Part shown: positions 16,931 through 23,920 of the stretch, one piece after another
Position numbering within the stretch: position 1 is the first letter of the stretch
How the letters are laid out: each line of letters starts with the position of its first letter
DNA from: Microvirga sp. TS319
Lineage (GTDB): Bacteria; Pseudomonadota; Alphaproteobacteria; Rhizobiales; Beijerinckiaceae
Length of the DNA stretch: 64,000 nt
Direction of reading: 5' to 3'
Assembly: GCF_041276405.1 (NCBI RefSeq)
Contig: NZ_JBGGGT010000002.1
Coordinates: 1,525,001 to 1,589,000, forward strand
Made by a program: the position numbers and the translations under genes
The notes under the pieces: generated by a model
The model's database searches: none
Seen by the model: only the letters and a program-made list of their open reading frames with translations
What the model was told of the DNA's origin: nothing

Positions 16931-18337
16931 TCACGGAATTTCGTAGATGGAAAACTCGTTGTTGATCCCGCGCAGGAGGGTCTTCTGAAGCGTCGGGTGG
17001 AGGCCCTGCAACTCGATCACCTCCTGGGCTTCGGGATTCTCGACGACCGATCCCGTCGCATAGATCGAGTGCGATGCCGCGAGGCTCTGGACCCGGGATG
17101 CGATGTTCACGGTCTGCCCGAAATAGTCCTGGCGTTCGTTCAGAACCACGGCGAGGCATGGCCCTTCGTGGATGCCGATCTTGAGGAGAAGGTCTTCCCG
17201 CCCGCGCTGTTCGTTGAGGCCGCGCATGGCGTGGCGCATCCGGATTGCGGCCGAGACCGCGTGATCCGGCGTCGGGAACGTGGCCATGACGGCATCGCCG
17301 ATGGTTTTCACGACGGCTCCGGCCTCCGAGGCGACGATCTCGTTCAGCACACGGAAATGCTCCCGGACCAGGTCGTAGGCCACGAGGTCGCCGACGCGCT
17401 CATAGAGCTCCGTCGAGCCTTTGAGGTCGGTAAACAGGAAGGTCAGGCTCGTGATCTTCAGGCGCTGGTCCACATCGAGCGTGTCGGTCCGGAACATGTC
17501 GCGGAACGTCTGGTTCGTCAGAAGGCGCTTGGCGGTCAGGAACGGGCGGCGGCGCTCCATCAGGCGGTGCAGGGCATCGTTGGCCAGCCACACGGCGGGC
17601 AGGGTGCGCCGCTTCGTATGGTTCTCGAGCGAGAGCCGCAGCGGGCCGGGGTGCAGCTCGAGAGTGCGGTTTTCCGTGTGCAGTTCGCTCAGGACCAGGG
17701 ACAGGTTCTGACGCTCGCGCGTGGGTTCGCCCTTCACGTCGATGAACTGGGCCGCATGGGTGACGGGATCGAAGACGATGACGAATTGGGGCGGGAGCTG
17801 AAGCGACAGGATAACCCGGTCGCCGGGAGGCAGCTCGACGGCATCGATCATGATGTCCTCGAGCTGTTCGTCGAGATTGTCCGGCAGGTCGATGCCGGAA
17901 CTCCAGAAGACCTGCCGCAGGTATTCGGTCATCGGAAGCTTGTCGGGATTGTGGGCGGCGATTTCGCGCACCCGCGGGCTGACCGTGAACGTGACCTCGA
18001 CCATTTCGTCGAGCGTCGGCTCGTAGCCGGCGGCGCACAGAGCGCAGCTGTACTCTTTCCTTTTCAGGGACCTGAGGCTGGTGCCCGCATCCATGACCCC
18101 GCCGCATCCGGGACACAGGACGTTCCAGGACATCTCGAAAAGGCCGAGCCGGGCCGCATGCAGGAAGGCCGCGATGGCCCGCTCCTCGTCGAGGTGATGC
18201 TTGGCCGCGAAGGCAAGGACGTTGATGCGGTTCAGCTCGTGGTCCGCTGCGTCGTCGATCAGGCGCTCGATCCGATCCACGATCTGAGGATCCGCGGATT
18301 GCCTGAGAACGGCGAGGAGTTTCTGCGCTTCACTCAT
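16931..18337 (-). CDS. Class III adenylate/guanylate cyclase with DUF5939-like N-terminus
   Basis: A 468-aa cytoplasmic signalling enzyme. The C-terminal catalytic domain (about 295-465) has the metal-binding motif FLFTDLKGST near 299, the second metal Asp in KTIGDAVMATF, IGIHEGPCLAVVLN, and the DYFGQTVNIASRVQSLA segment with the conserved Asn/Arg. The N-terminal 280 residues resemble the DUF5939 region of bacterial cyclases. At about 75-98 this region carries CPGC...CALC, a probable zinc ribbon. No membrane segment is seen. A tandem repeat array lies upstream. Product (cAMP or cGMP) and signal are not determined by the sequence. Confidence 0.88.
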   Translation of the reverse strand: MSEAQKLLAVLRQSADPQIVDRIERLIDDAADHELNRINVLAFAAKHHLDEERAIAAFLHAARLGLFEMSWNVLCPGCGGVMDAGTSLRSLKRKEYSCALCAAGYEPTLDEMVEVTFTVSPRVREIAAHNPDKLPMTEYLRQVFWSSGIDLPDNLDEQLEDIMIDAVELPPGDRVILSLQLPPQFVIVFDPVTHAAQFIDVKGEPTRERQNLSLVLSELHTENRTLELHPGPLRLSLENHTKRRTLPAVWLANDALHRLMERRRPFLTAKRLLTNQTFRDMFRTDTLDVDQRLKITSLTFLFTDLKGSTELYERVGDLVAYDLVREHFRVLNEIVASEAGAVVKTIGDAVMATFPTPDHAVSAAIRMRHAMRGLNEQRGREDLLLKIGIHEGPCLAVVLNERQDYFGQTVNIASRVQSLAASHSIYATGSVVENPEAQEVIELQGLHPTLQKTLLRGINNEFSIYEIP

Positions 18338-18370
18338 GGTCCGACCTCCTTCGAGGTGGAGAGGTTCGCT

Positions 18371-18437
18371 TAGGCCCCAGGTATCTTAGGCCCCAGGTAT
18401 CTTGGGGCCCCCAGGTATCTTGAGACCCCAGGTATCA
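18371..18437. repeat. Four tandem 16-18 bp repeats upstream of the cyclase gene
   Basis: Units are TAGGCCCCAGGTATCT (18371-18386 and 18387-18402, identical), an 18-bp variant (18403-18420) and a 17-bp variant (18421-18437). All share CCCCAGGTATC, except that the last base of the final unit differs. The array starts 33 bp upstream of the cyclase ATG at 18337. The stretch from 18438 to 18591 shows nothing else. Confidence 0.8.
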
Positions 18438-18591
18438 TGTGTCGAGGGCGCTCATCCCCCCGATCGAGGCCGGCTTCGGTGCTTCCAGAATAGCACCTAA
18501 TCGTCGGAAGGGCTTGTAAAACAAGGAATTGGGCCGGGAATTCGGTCGAGAGAAGGTGAGAGGGCGTCATTCTTCGCCCAGGCGAGGTCTG

Positions 18592-18995
18592 CTATGGTTG
18601 CGCCGGGCTACGCGTCCGCCACAGGCACAGAACCGGCGCGACGACGAGTTCCACGACCAGCCCGCCGATCACCACGGTGCGCTCTTTCCAGAAAGGGAGC
18701 ATCGGATCGATCCCAAAAGTGGAATCCACTTTTCACGTTCGATGCTCGAGCAGCGTGAGCAGCCGGAAGCGCCTCGTCTTGTCCTCGATGGGCGGCAGCG
18801 TGCTCCAGAAACACAGGCCGATGCCGAGCAGCAGGTCCGACAGGAAGCGAAAGTGGCTCTCCGCTGAGATGCTCACCGCCCCGCCCGTGAGCGCCTGCCC
18901 GAAGAGAACACCTTAAGGCCTGTCGCCACCGGTATGGTGGCCGCGACGGCCACGCTCCGCTGCAGCAGCCTCCGCTCACGATCCGTGCTGGGCAT
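18592..18995 (-). pseudogene. Broken DUF4345-like small membrane protein gene
   Basis: Read on the minus strand from the ATG at 18995, MPSTDRERRLLQRSVAVAATIPVATGL leaves frame near 18915. The natural continuation is in another frame: GVLFGQALTGGAVSISAESHFRFLSDLLLG, then IGLCFWSTLPPIEDKTRRFRLLTLLEH. The coding sequence then runs into a 51-bp palindromic repeat (18697-18747) and resumes as PFWKERTVVIGGLVVELVVAPVLCLW, ending at TAG 18592-18594. The order and character of the pieces match the roughly 120-aa DUF4345 family as I know it. A frameshift plus an internal repeat, with the expected middle helix missing, indicate a dead gene. Confidence 0.65.
18697..18747. repeat. 51-bp palindromic element inside the DUF4345-like pseudogene
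   Basis: GAGCATCG at 18697 and CGATGCTC at 18740-18747 are terminal inverted repeats, with AAAAGTGGA/TCCACTTTT arms inside. Same family as the elements at 26072 and 44470. Confidence 0.8.
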
Positions 18996-19088
18996 AACTC
19001 CCCCTGCGGTTTCCTGCGGCCGCTTCCGTATCCTTCCGCAATCCCATAGAGTCCGCAAAGACGAGATGAACATTCGAGGAATCTGCTC

Positions 19089-19730
19089 ATGCCTGCGCGC
19101 TTTGAACTCAACGGGATCGCCTTCTCCGGCCCGACCTACAAGGTGGGGCTGATGCTGGCCCTGGCGGGTGAGCCGTTCGACTACGTGCACGTGAACATGA
19201 TGCAGGGCGAGCACAAGCAACCCGCCTATGTCGCAAAGCAGCGCTTTGGTCAGGTGCCTCTGCTGATCGACCGCAACAACGGGCGGCATCTCTGCCAGTC
19301 GGCCGCGATCCTCGAATACCTCTCGGATACGCTCGGAAAATTCGGCGGAGCGACCCTGGACGAGCGCCTGCGGGCGCGGGAGTGGCTGTACTGGGACTTC
19401 GACCGGCTCGCCTCGCCGGTGTATCGCGCCCGCACCATCAAGCTCGGCATCCGCCCGGCTCCTCAGGAGGTGTACGACGCCCAGATCGCGGGTGGAAATG
19501 CCGCCCTGACGGTGCTCGACGAGCAGCTTTCGGGCCGCGACTGGATCGTGGGGGAGGGGGTCACCATCGCCGATATCGACATCTACGGCGTCGTCGCCTA
19601 CGCCGATGAAGCCGGCTTCGACCTCGCCGGATACGCCAATCTCCAGGCCTGGGCGAAACGCTTCGAGGCGCTGCCCGGCTTTGCCTCGACGAAGGCCCTG
19701 CTGCCGATGGAATCGCGGGTGGCGGCATGA
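19089..19730 (+). CDS. Glutathione S-transferase family protein
   Basis: A 213-aa cytosolic protein. The N-terminal thioredoxin-like domain (about 1-80) includes FGQVPLLIDRNNGRHLCQSAAILEYL, the usual cis-Pro and Glu/Gln-Ser glutathione-binding pattern. An all-helical C-terminal domain contains GEGVTIADIDIYGVVAYADEAGFDL with the conserved N-capping Asp. Length is normal for bacterial GSTs. The following acetyltransferase overlaps by 4 bp (ATGA). It could detoxify electrophiles; no substrate can be assigned. Confidence 0.9.
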   Translation: MPARFELNGIAFSGPTYKVGLMLALAGEPFDYVHVNMMQGEHKQPAYVAKQRFGQVPLLIDRNNGRHLCQSAAILEYLSDTLGKFGGATLDERLRAREWLYWDFDRLASPVYRARTIKLGIRPAPQEVYDAQIAGGNAALTVLDEQLSGRDWIVGEGVTIADIDIYGVVAYADEAGFDLAGYANLQAWAKRFEALPGFASTKALLPMESRVAA

Positions 19731-20185
19731 GCGATCTGGAATTCCGGGAAGCGAGGGCGAGCGACCTCGAAGCGATCATCCGCCTTCACGAAGAGGATAC
19801 CCTTGGAACGCATGGCGATGTGTGGTCGGAGGAGACCAGGCCGGCCTATGAGGCGGCTTTCGCCGCCATTGCCCGCAGCCCCGAGAACAGGCTGTTCGTG
19901 GCCGTGGACGGCCACGAGGTCGTCGGCACGTTCCAGCTCACCTTCATTCCCAATCTCACCGGGCGCGGCGCGCTTCGCGTAAAGGTGGAGAGCGTGAAGG
20001 TGAAGGCGTCGCGCCGCTCCGGAGGAATCGGCGGCAGGATGATCGCCTATGCCGAGCAGCAGGCCCGCCTCGGCGGCGCCAGGGCCATGGAGCTGACCTC
20101 CAACAAGACCCGCACGGACGCGCACCGTTTCTACGAACGGCTGGGCTACTCACGCTCGCACGAGGGCTTCAAAAAGAAGCTCTGA
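19727..20185 (+). CDS. GNAT-family N-acetyltransferase
   Basis: A 152-aa protein. Acetyl-CoA binding is marked by VKVKASRRSGGIGGRMIAYAEQQA (about residues 87-110), followed by NKTRTDAHRFYERLGYSRSHEGFKK, the typical end. The start overlaps the GST stop by 4 bp, so the two genes form a coupled pair. The acceptor is unknown. The gene ends just before a strong hairpin and a cluster of palindromic repeats. Confidence 0.9.
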   Translation: MSDLEFREARASDLEAIIRLHEEDTLGTHGDVWSEETRPAYEAAFAAIARSPENRLFVAVDGHEVVGTFQLTFIPNLTGRGALRVKVESVKVKASRRSGGIGGRMIAYAEQQARLGGARAMELTSNKTRTDAHRFYERLGYSRSHEGFKKKL

Positions 20186-20193
20186 CGGGGCGT

Positions 20194-20237
20194 GTGCGGG
20201 GCTGCCGCCCCATCGTGCGGCCCCGGCAGCCCCGCAC
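20194..20237. other. Long GC-rich hairpin after the GST-acetyltransferase pair
   Basis: GTGCGGGGCTGCCG (20194-20207) and CGGCAGCCCCGCAC (20224-20237) are exact 14-bp inverse complements with a 16-bp loop. No T-run follows on the plus strand, so termination would need help; it may instead stabilise the mRNA 3' end. Confidence 0.6.
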
Positions 20238-20327
20238 GCGAGAAGTGGGCCCGAGTGTCGCGTTTTGCGATGCGTTCTTCCAGAGAGCGGAGCCGCGAAC
20301 GTGAAAAGCGACCGCCGCCTCTTAGGC

Positions 20328-20557
20328 CCGATGCTCCGGCGCATCGTGCGAAAAAGTGGCCCCGGTTTTTCGCAGCAAACGGTGCGCGCCTCGAGGAGAG
20401 AGCATTGAATTGATCCCAAAAGTGCAAATCCACTTCCCGCGTCAGTGGCTCTATAGCATCGGACGTAAAATCGAACTCACGTCCGATGCTCTAAGCCTAT
20501 GTTCTTGAGCATCTTTTCACGCAAAACCGGTTCCCACTTTTGCGTCCGATGCTCTAG
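20328..20557. repeat. Cluster of palindromic repeats, including copy 2 of the 97-bp block
   Basis: From 20328 a GCGCATCGTGCGAAAAAGTGGCC...type copy is followed by a GATCCCAAAAGTGCAAATCCACTT copy and then the 97-bp block at 20461-20557. Together with the hairpin at 20194 they fill the 368-bp gap; no gene is seen. The last bases (CTCTAG) contain, on the minus strand, the stop codon of the next gene. Confidence 0.8.
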
Positions 20558-21267
20558 TCGGTCCCGTGAGATGACGTGAAGAGACTCGCATCGGGCCAGG
20601 TCTCGAAATACTCGGTGAAAACCCGAGCCCATGTGTCGGGCTCGCCTCGCCATTCGCTCGGATCCTTGCCGATGGGATAGACTTTCACGTTGCGTCGGGC
20701 CGGTCTCCTATCGAGACGGTCGGCATAGCTCACGACGAGATACTCGCATCGGCGGCCGAAAAATTGGTCGGTCGCATCGCAGAGTTCTTCGATATGCGAG
20801 GCGGACATGCCCGGCGTGAGCGCTTGCGTGCGATCGGCCACGAAATCCAGATTGTTCTGCGAGTTCGAGATCACGAACACGAGACGCCGCATCTTGCTCA
20901 GGGCCCGGAATTTTTCGGCGAGACGCTCGTATTTGTCCCTGGTGCCCTGGAAGTCGAGCGACAGGTCGTAATGACGATCCTCATCGAGGAAGTCGTGCCA
21001 GAAATACGTATGATAGTCCCGCCAGTATGGAGCGTGATCGAGCTCCAGCGCGTCTCGATGATCGGGAAAGAAGCGGCCGGATTCCAGGATCTTGAGCACC
21101 GATGAAGGCGGGCAGATCAGCCAGTCGAAGGGGAGCCGCGATGCATCGAGAGCTTCCCCGCTCCTCAGGCAGGTCGAAATGAGTTTGGCATGCAGCCGGA
21201 TCTGATGGGCCGACTGGCAGGACATGCCTAAGCTGACGACGGCCGTATGGGTTCCGATCAAGGACAC
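20554..21267 (-). CDS. DUF1796-type putative papain-like cysteine peptidase
   Basis: A 237-aa protein. The opening AVVSLGMSCQSAHQIRLH contains the family's SLG-x-x-C start with the candidate nucleophile Cys. SRLPFDWLICPPSSVLKIL matches the PFDW segment of DUF1796 proteins. RLVFVISNSQNNLDFVAD is in the middle. Members are annotated as putative papain-like cysteine peptidases, mostly by structure prediction; biochemical activity is not established. The TAG stop (20554-20556) lies in the end of a palindromic repeat, and the upstream sequence carries a decayed copy of its first codons. It seems to be a single-gene unit. Confidence 0.8.
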   Translation of the reverse strand: MSLIGTHTAVVSLGMSCQSAHQIRLHAKLISTCLRSGEALDASRLPFDWLICPPSSVLKILESGRFFPDHRDALELDHAPYWRDYHTYFWHDFLDEDRHYDLSLDFQGTRDKYERLAEKFRALSKMRRLVFVISNSQNNLDFVADRTQALTPGMSASHIEELCDATDQFFGRRCEYLVVSYADRLDRRPARRNVKVYPIGKDPSEWRGEPDTWARVFTEYFETWPDASLFTSSHGTD

Positions 21268-21406
21268 CGCGTTCGCTCACGATCCGGTTCCGGCGGTGCG
21301 ATTCCAGTTGTGCGAAAACGGGAATGCGGTCCGCCGTGTGGGTGGAAGTCCCGATCAGGGCCCGTCCGTGAGGAAGGGTGCATGATGGTCCTCCCATCAC
21401 GCACTT

Positions 21407-21604
21407 AGAGCATGTTTCGGCGAAGTGGACCCGGTTTGTCGTCAAAAATTGCAGCCGAGCGAAAGAAAGGAGCTGTTTCCACTCGGTGGAAACCGCACGA
21501 CGGCATCGGACGTGACATCGAAACCCACATCCGATGCTGTCACTCTATGGTTTCGAGCATCGGTCCACGCAGAACCGGTATCCACTTCCCGCGTTCAATG
21601 CTCT
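21407..21604. repeat. Palindromic repeat cluster
   Basis: TAGAGCATG...CGAAGTGGACCCGG at 21407, CATCGGACGTGACATCG...CCGATGCTG near 21500-21540 and TCGAGCATCGGTCCACGC...CAATGCTCTC at 21552-21604 are three members of the GAGCAT family. They occupy most of the 355-bp gap before the next gene. The 21268-21406 part holds a decayed copy of the DUF1796 gene start. Confidence 0.75.
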
Positions 21605-21622
21605 CGTCGAATCTGAGACGAT

Positions 21623-21877
21623 TCAAGCCTTCGTGCCGCCCTTCAGGCGTGTATTGCAGGCACTCCAGAACTTCGGCCACTTCATGTCAGCCTCGATCTT
21701 GCCGCCGGCCTTGGCGGCTTTCCACTCGGCGCTGCACTTGGTCAGGCGTTCGCGAGCGGCGAGTTGGGCGGCACTCGGCTCCTTCACCGGCTTCGTCTGA
21801 GCGGCCGCCGGAAGTGGGCTGGTGAAAGCCAGGGCCAGGGCAGCGGCCAGGGCAGCGTGCATCAATCGGTTCGTCAT
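21623..21877 (-). CDS. Small exported protein of unknown function
   Basis: An 84-aa protein from the ATG at 21877, preceded by GGGGGAG. The signal peptide MTNRLMHAALAAALALAFTSPLPAAAQ is clear. The mature part is short and basic, with KCSAEWKAAKAGGKIEADMKWPKFWSACN, two cysteines that could form a disulfide. The C...EWKA...W...F/YWS-CN pattern occurs in small periplasmic proteins of rhizobia that are sometimes compared with PsiF; I do not assign a role. It is divergent from the GST at 22064. Confidence 0.8.
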   Translation of the reverse strand: MTNRLMHAALAAALALAFTSPLPAAAQTKPVKEPSAAQLAARERLTKCSAEWKAAKAGGKIEADMKWPKFWSACNTRLKGGTKA

Positions 21878-22063
21878 GATCTCCCCCAAAAGCGCTTCGG
21901 TGAGCGCTCCAGCCATCTCATATTGAAACAATGAAACATGCAAGGCCCCGGGGGCAGTCATGCGTTCTTTCCACCGCAAAGCGCATGTCTTGAGGATGCG
22001 ATAGAGGACGCGATATCCTAACTTAACGTCAGATACATGTCGTCACACAAGGAGGGGCCCGCC

Positions 22064-22771
22064 ATGGCGGCATCCGCCCAACAACCGATCGATCTCTACT
22101 ACTGGCCGACCCCGAACGGATGGAAGATCGCCATCATGCTCGAGGAGTGCGGGCTGCCCTACACGATCCATCCGGTTAATATCGGCAAGGGCGACCAGTT
22201 CAAGCCGGAGTTCCTGGCGATTTCGCCCAACAACAAGATGCCCGCGATCGTCGATCCCGACGGGCCCGACGGGCAGCCGATCGCGATGTTCGAGTCCGGC
22301 GCGATCCTGCAATATCTCGGCCGCAAGACCGGTCGGTTCTATCCGCAGGACGAGCGCAAGCGCGTCGAGATCGACCAATGGCTGTTCTGGCAGATGGGCG
22401 GCTTCGGTCCCATGCTCGGACAGACACACCACTTCCGCATCTATGCGCCGGAAAAGGTGCCCTACGCCATCGACCGCTATACCAACGAGACGAACCGTCT
22501 CTACGGCGTGCTCGACAAGCGCCTCGCGGACCGGGACTACGTGGCGGGCGATTACTCGATCGCCGACATGGCCATCGCTCCCTGGGCCAAGATGTGGGAA
22601 CGCCAGGGGCAGAACATCGAGGATTTCCCGAACGTGAAGCGCTGGCTCGCCGCCGTGCTGGACCGCCCGGCGGTCCAGCGGGCGCTCGAGGTCAATGCCG
22701 AGGACCGCGGGTCCTACGACATGAAGGATCCCGCCGTTCAGGCCATTCTCTTCGGCCAGAAGGCGCGGTGA
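22064..22771 (+). CDS. Glutathione S-transferase, YghU/YfcG (nu-class) type
   Basis: A 235-aa protein from the ATG at 22064, with GGAGG upstream. IDLYYWPTPNGWKIAIMLEECGLPY at residues 9-33 is the nu-class pattern, with Thr/Asn rather than Tyr or Cys at the active site. ISPNNKMPAIVDPDGPDGQPIAMFESGAILQYLG and the FWQMGGFGPMLGQTHHF region are also typical. Members studied in E. coli (YfcG, YghU) act as disulfide-bond reductases using two glutathiones; the same role here is an inference. A single-gene unit. Confidence 0.9.
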   Translation: MAASAQQPIDLYYWPTPNGWKIAIMLEECGLPYTIHPVNIGKGDQFKPEFLAISPNNKMPAIVDPDGPDGQPIAMFESGAILQYLGRKTGRFYPQDERKRVEIDQWLFWQMGGFGPMLGQTHHFRIYAPEKVPYAIDRYTNETNRLYGVLDKRLADRDYVAGDYSIADMAIAPWAKMWERQGQNIEDFPNVKRWLAAVLDRPAVQRALEVNAEDRGSYDMKDPAVQAILFGQKAR

Positions 22772-22817
22772 GCCATTCTGCGCGGGCGCCGCGGCCGTGG
22801 CGCCCGAGGAAGGCTCT

Positions 22818-23222
22818 TCAATTCAGCTTGGCCCAGAGCTGCGAGCGGCAGATGAGGCCGCCCAGGACGCAGCCGGAGAGCTGCATGGACTTGCCCGCGA
22901 AGGTCATCTTGCCGGAATAGGTCCTGCCGTCCTTGTAGTTGTAGAGCTGGCCTGTGAAACCATCGCCCGAGGGCCGGATGTCGGAGATCATCTGAACGCC
23001 GACGAGGCTGCGCCCTTTCTGAGTGGCGTCGGGGTTGTTCACGTCCTTCGCGTCCCCCTGAACGGACACGATGGTTCCGCAATAGGCCTGCCCGCATCGG
23101 GCGATCCGCACCCGGGTTTCGCCGCTTTCGCTCAGATATGTCCCGCTCGGGTCCTGAGCCTGGGCGCGGGCCGCCCCCGTCAGCAGGCCGAGACCGAGCA
23201 CGGCAAGGATCAGAGACTTCAT
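22818..23222 (-). CDS. DUF2147-type exported protein
   Basis: A 134-aa protein from the ATG at 23222, with GGAGGA upstream. A signal peptide (MKSLILAVLGLGLLTGAARAQA) is followed by a compact domain: PSGTYLSESGETRVRIARCGQAYCGTIVSV has the Cys-x4-Cys-Gly pattern of DUF2147, and GKMTFAGKSMQLSGCVLGGLICRSQLW ends the domain with two more cysteines. Lipocalin-like periplasmic proteins of this family are common in alphaproteobacteria; their function is unknown. Convergent with the GST and divergent from ndk. Confidence 0.85.
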   Translation of the reverse strand: MKSLILAVLGLGLLTGAARAQAQDPSGTYLSESGETRVRIARCGQAYCGTIVSVQGDAKDVNNPDATQKGRSLVGVQMISDIRPSGDGFTGQLYNYKDGRTYSGKMTFAGKSMQLSGCVLGGLICRSQLWAKLN

Positions 23223-23411
23223 GATTGTCCTCCGGGCCGGTCTTCGAGGGGACCGATCGGGAAGGAGATTAGGGGAAGCGGCCGAGCTTTCCAACGTGGC
23301 GATCACCTTCGCAATCGCGAAAAGGCGCACGAGGGGGACTTGAGAGGGAGGGGGCTCACCGCTATAAGCGCCGGACTTTCCCGATTTCCTTTCTCAAGAG
23401 GGTGACCTGTC

Positions 23412-23834
23412 ATGGCCATCGAGCGTACTTTCTCCATCATCAAGCCCGACGCGACCGAGCGTAATCTGACCGGCGCCGTCAACGCCGTCATCGAGAGCGC
23501 TGGCCTGCGCATCGTCGCCCAGAAGCGCATCCTCATGTCCCGCCGCGAGGCCGAGACCTTCTATGCGGTCCACAAGGAGCGTCCCTTCTTTGGCGAGCTC
23601 GTGGACTTCATGATCTCCGCGCCGGTCGTCGTGCAGGTTCTGGAAGGCGAGAACGCCGTGCTCCGCTACCGCGAGATCATGGGCGCCACCAACCCGGAGA
23701 GCGCTGCCGAGGGCACCATCCGCAAGCTCTACGCCAAGTCGATCGGCGAGAACTCGGTCCACGGCTCCGACAGCCTCGACAACGCCAAGATCGAGATCGC
23801 CCAGTTCTTCTCGGGCAACGAGATCGTGGGTTAA
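23412..23834 (+). CDS. ndk: Nucleoside diphosphate kinase
   Basis: A 140-aa enzyme that transfers the gamma phosphate of ATP to nucleoside diphosphates. The start [14 protein letters not shown] is typical. The active-site motif NSVHGSDS gives the phosphorylated histidine as His117. Length is exactly that of the family. A ribosome binding site (GAGGGTGACC) precedes the ATG, and a strong UUCG-loop terminator follows, so it is probably transcribed alone. Confidence 0.97.
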   Translation: MAIERTFSIIKPDATERNLTGAVNAVIESAGLRIVAQKRILMSRREAETFYAVHKERPFFGELVDFMISAPVVVQVLEGENAVLRYREIMGATNPESAAEGTIRKLYAKSIGENSVHGSDSLDNAKIEIAQFFSGNEIVG

Positions 23835-23863
23835 GGCCTTCCGGGCCCCCGAGCAGAATGACG

Positions 23864-23888
23864 AGGCCGCCTTCGGGCGGCCTTTTCT
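23864..23888 (+). terminator. Rho-independent terminator after ndk
   Basis: AGGCCGCC/GGCGGCCT stem with TTCG loop, then TTTCTTT. It begins 30 bp after the ndk stop. Confidence 0.9.
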
Positions 23889-23920
23889 TTGGGCTCGAGC
23901 TCCGTCATGATGCGCCGGCC

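Noticed and set aside
18371..18437. Tandem repeats considered as a CRISPR array
   Set aside because: Units are 16-18 bp head to tail with no spacers, and no cas genes are present.
20194..20237. Rho-independent terminator or small RNA after the acetyltransferase gene
   Set aside because: The stem is strong but no T-run follows on the plus strand and no promoter is visible, so it is listed only as a hairpin.
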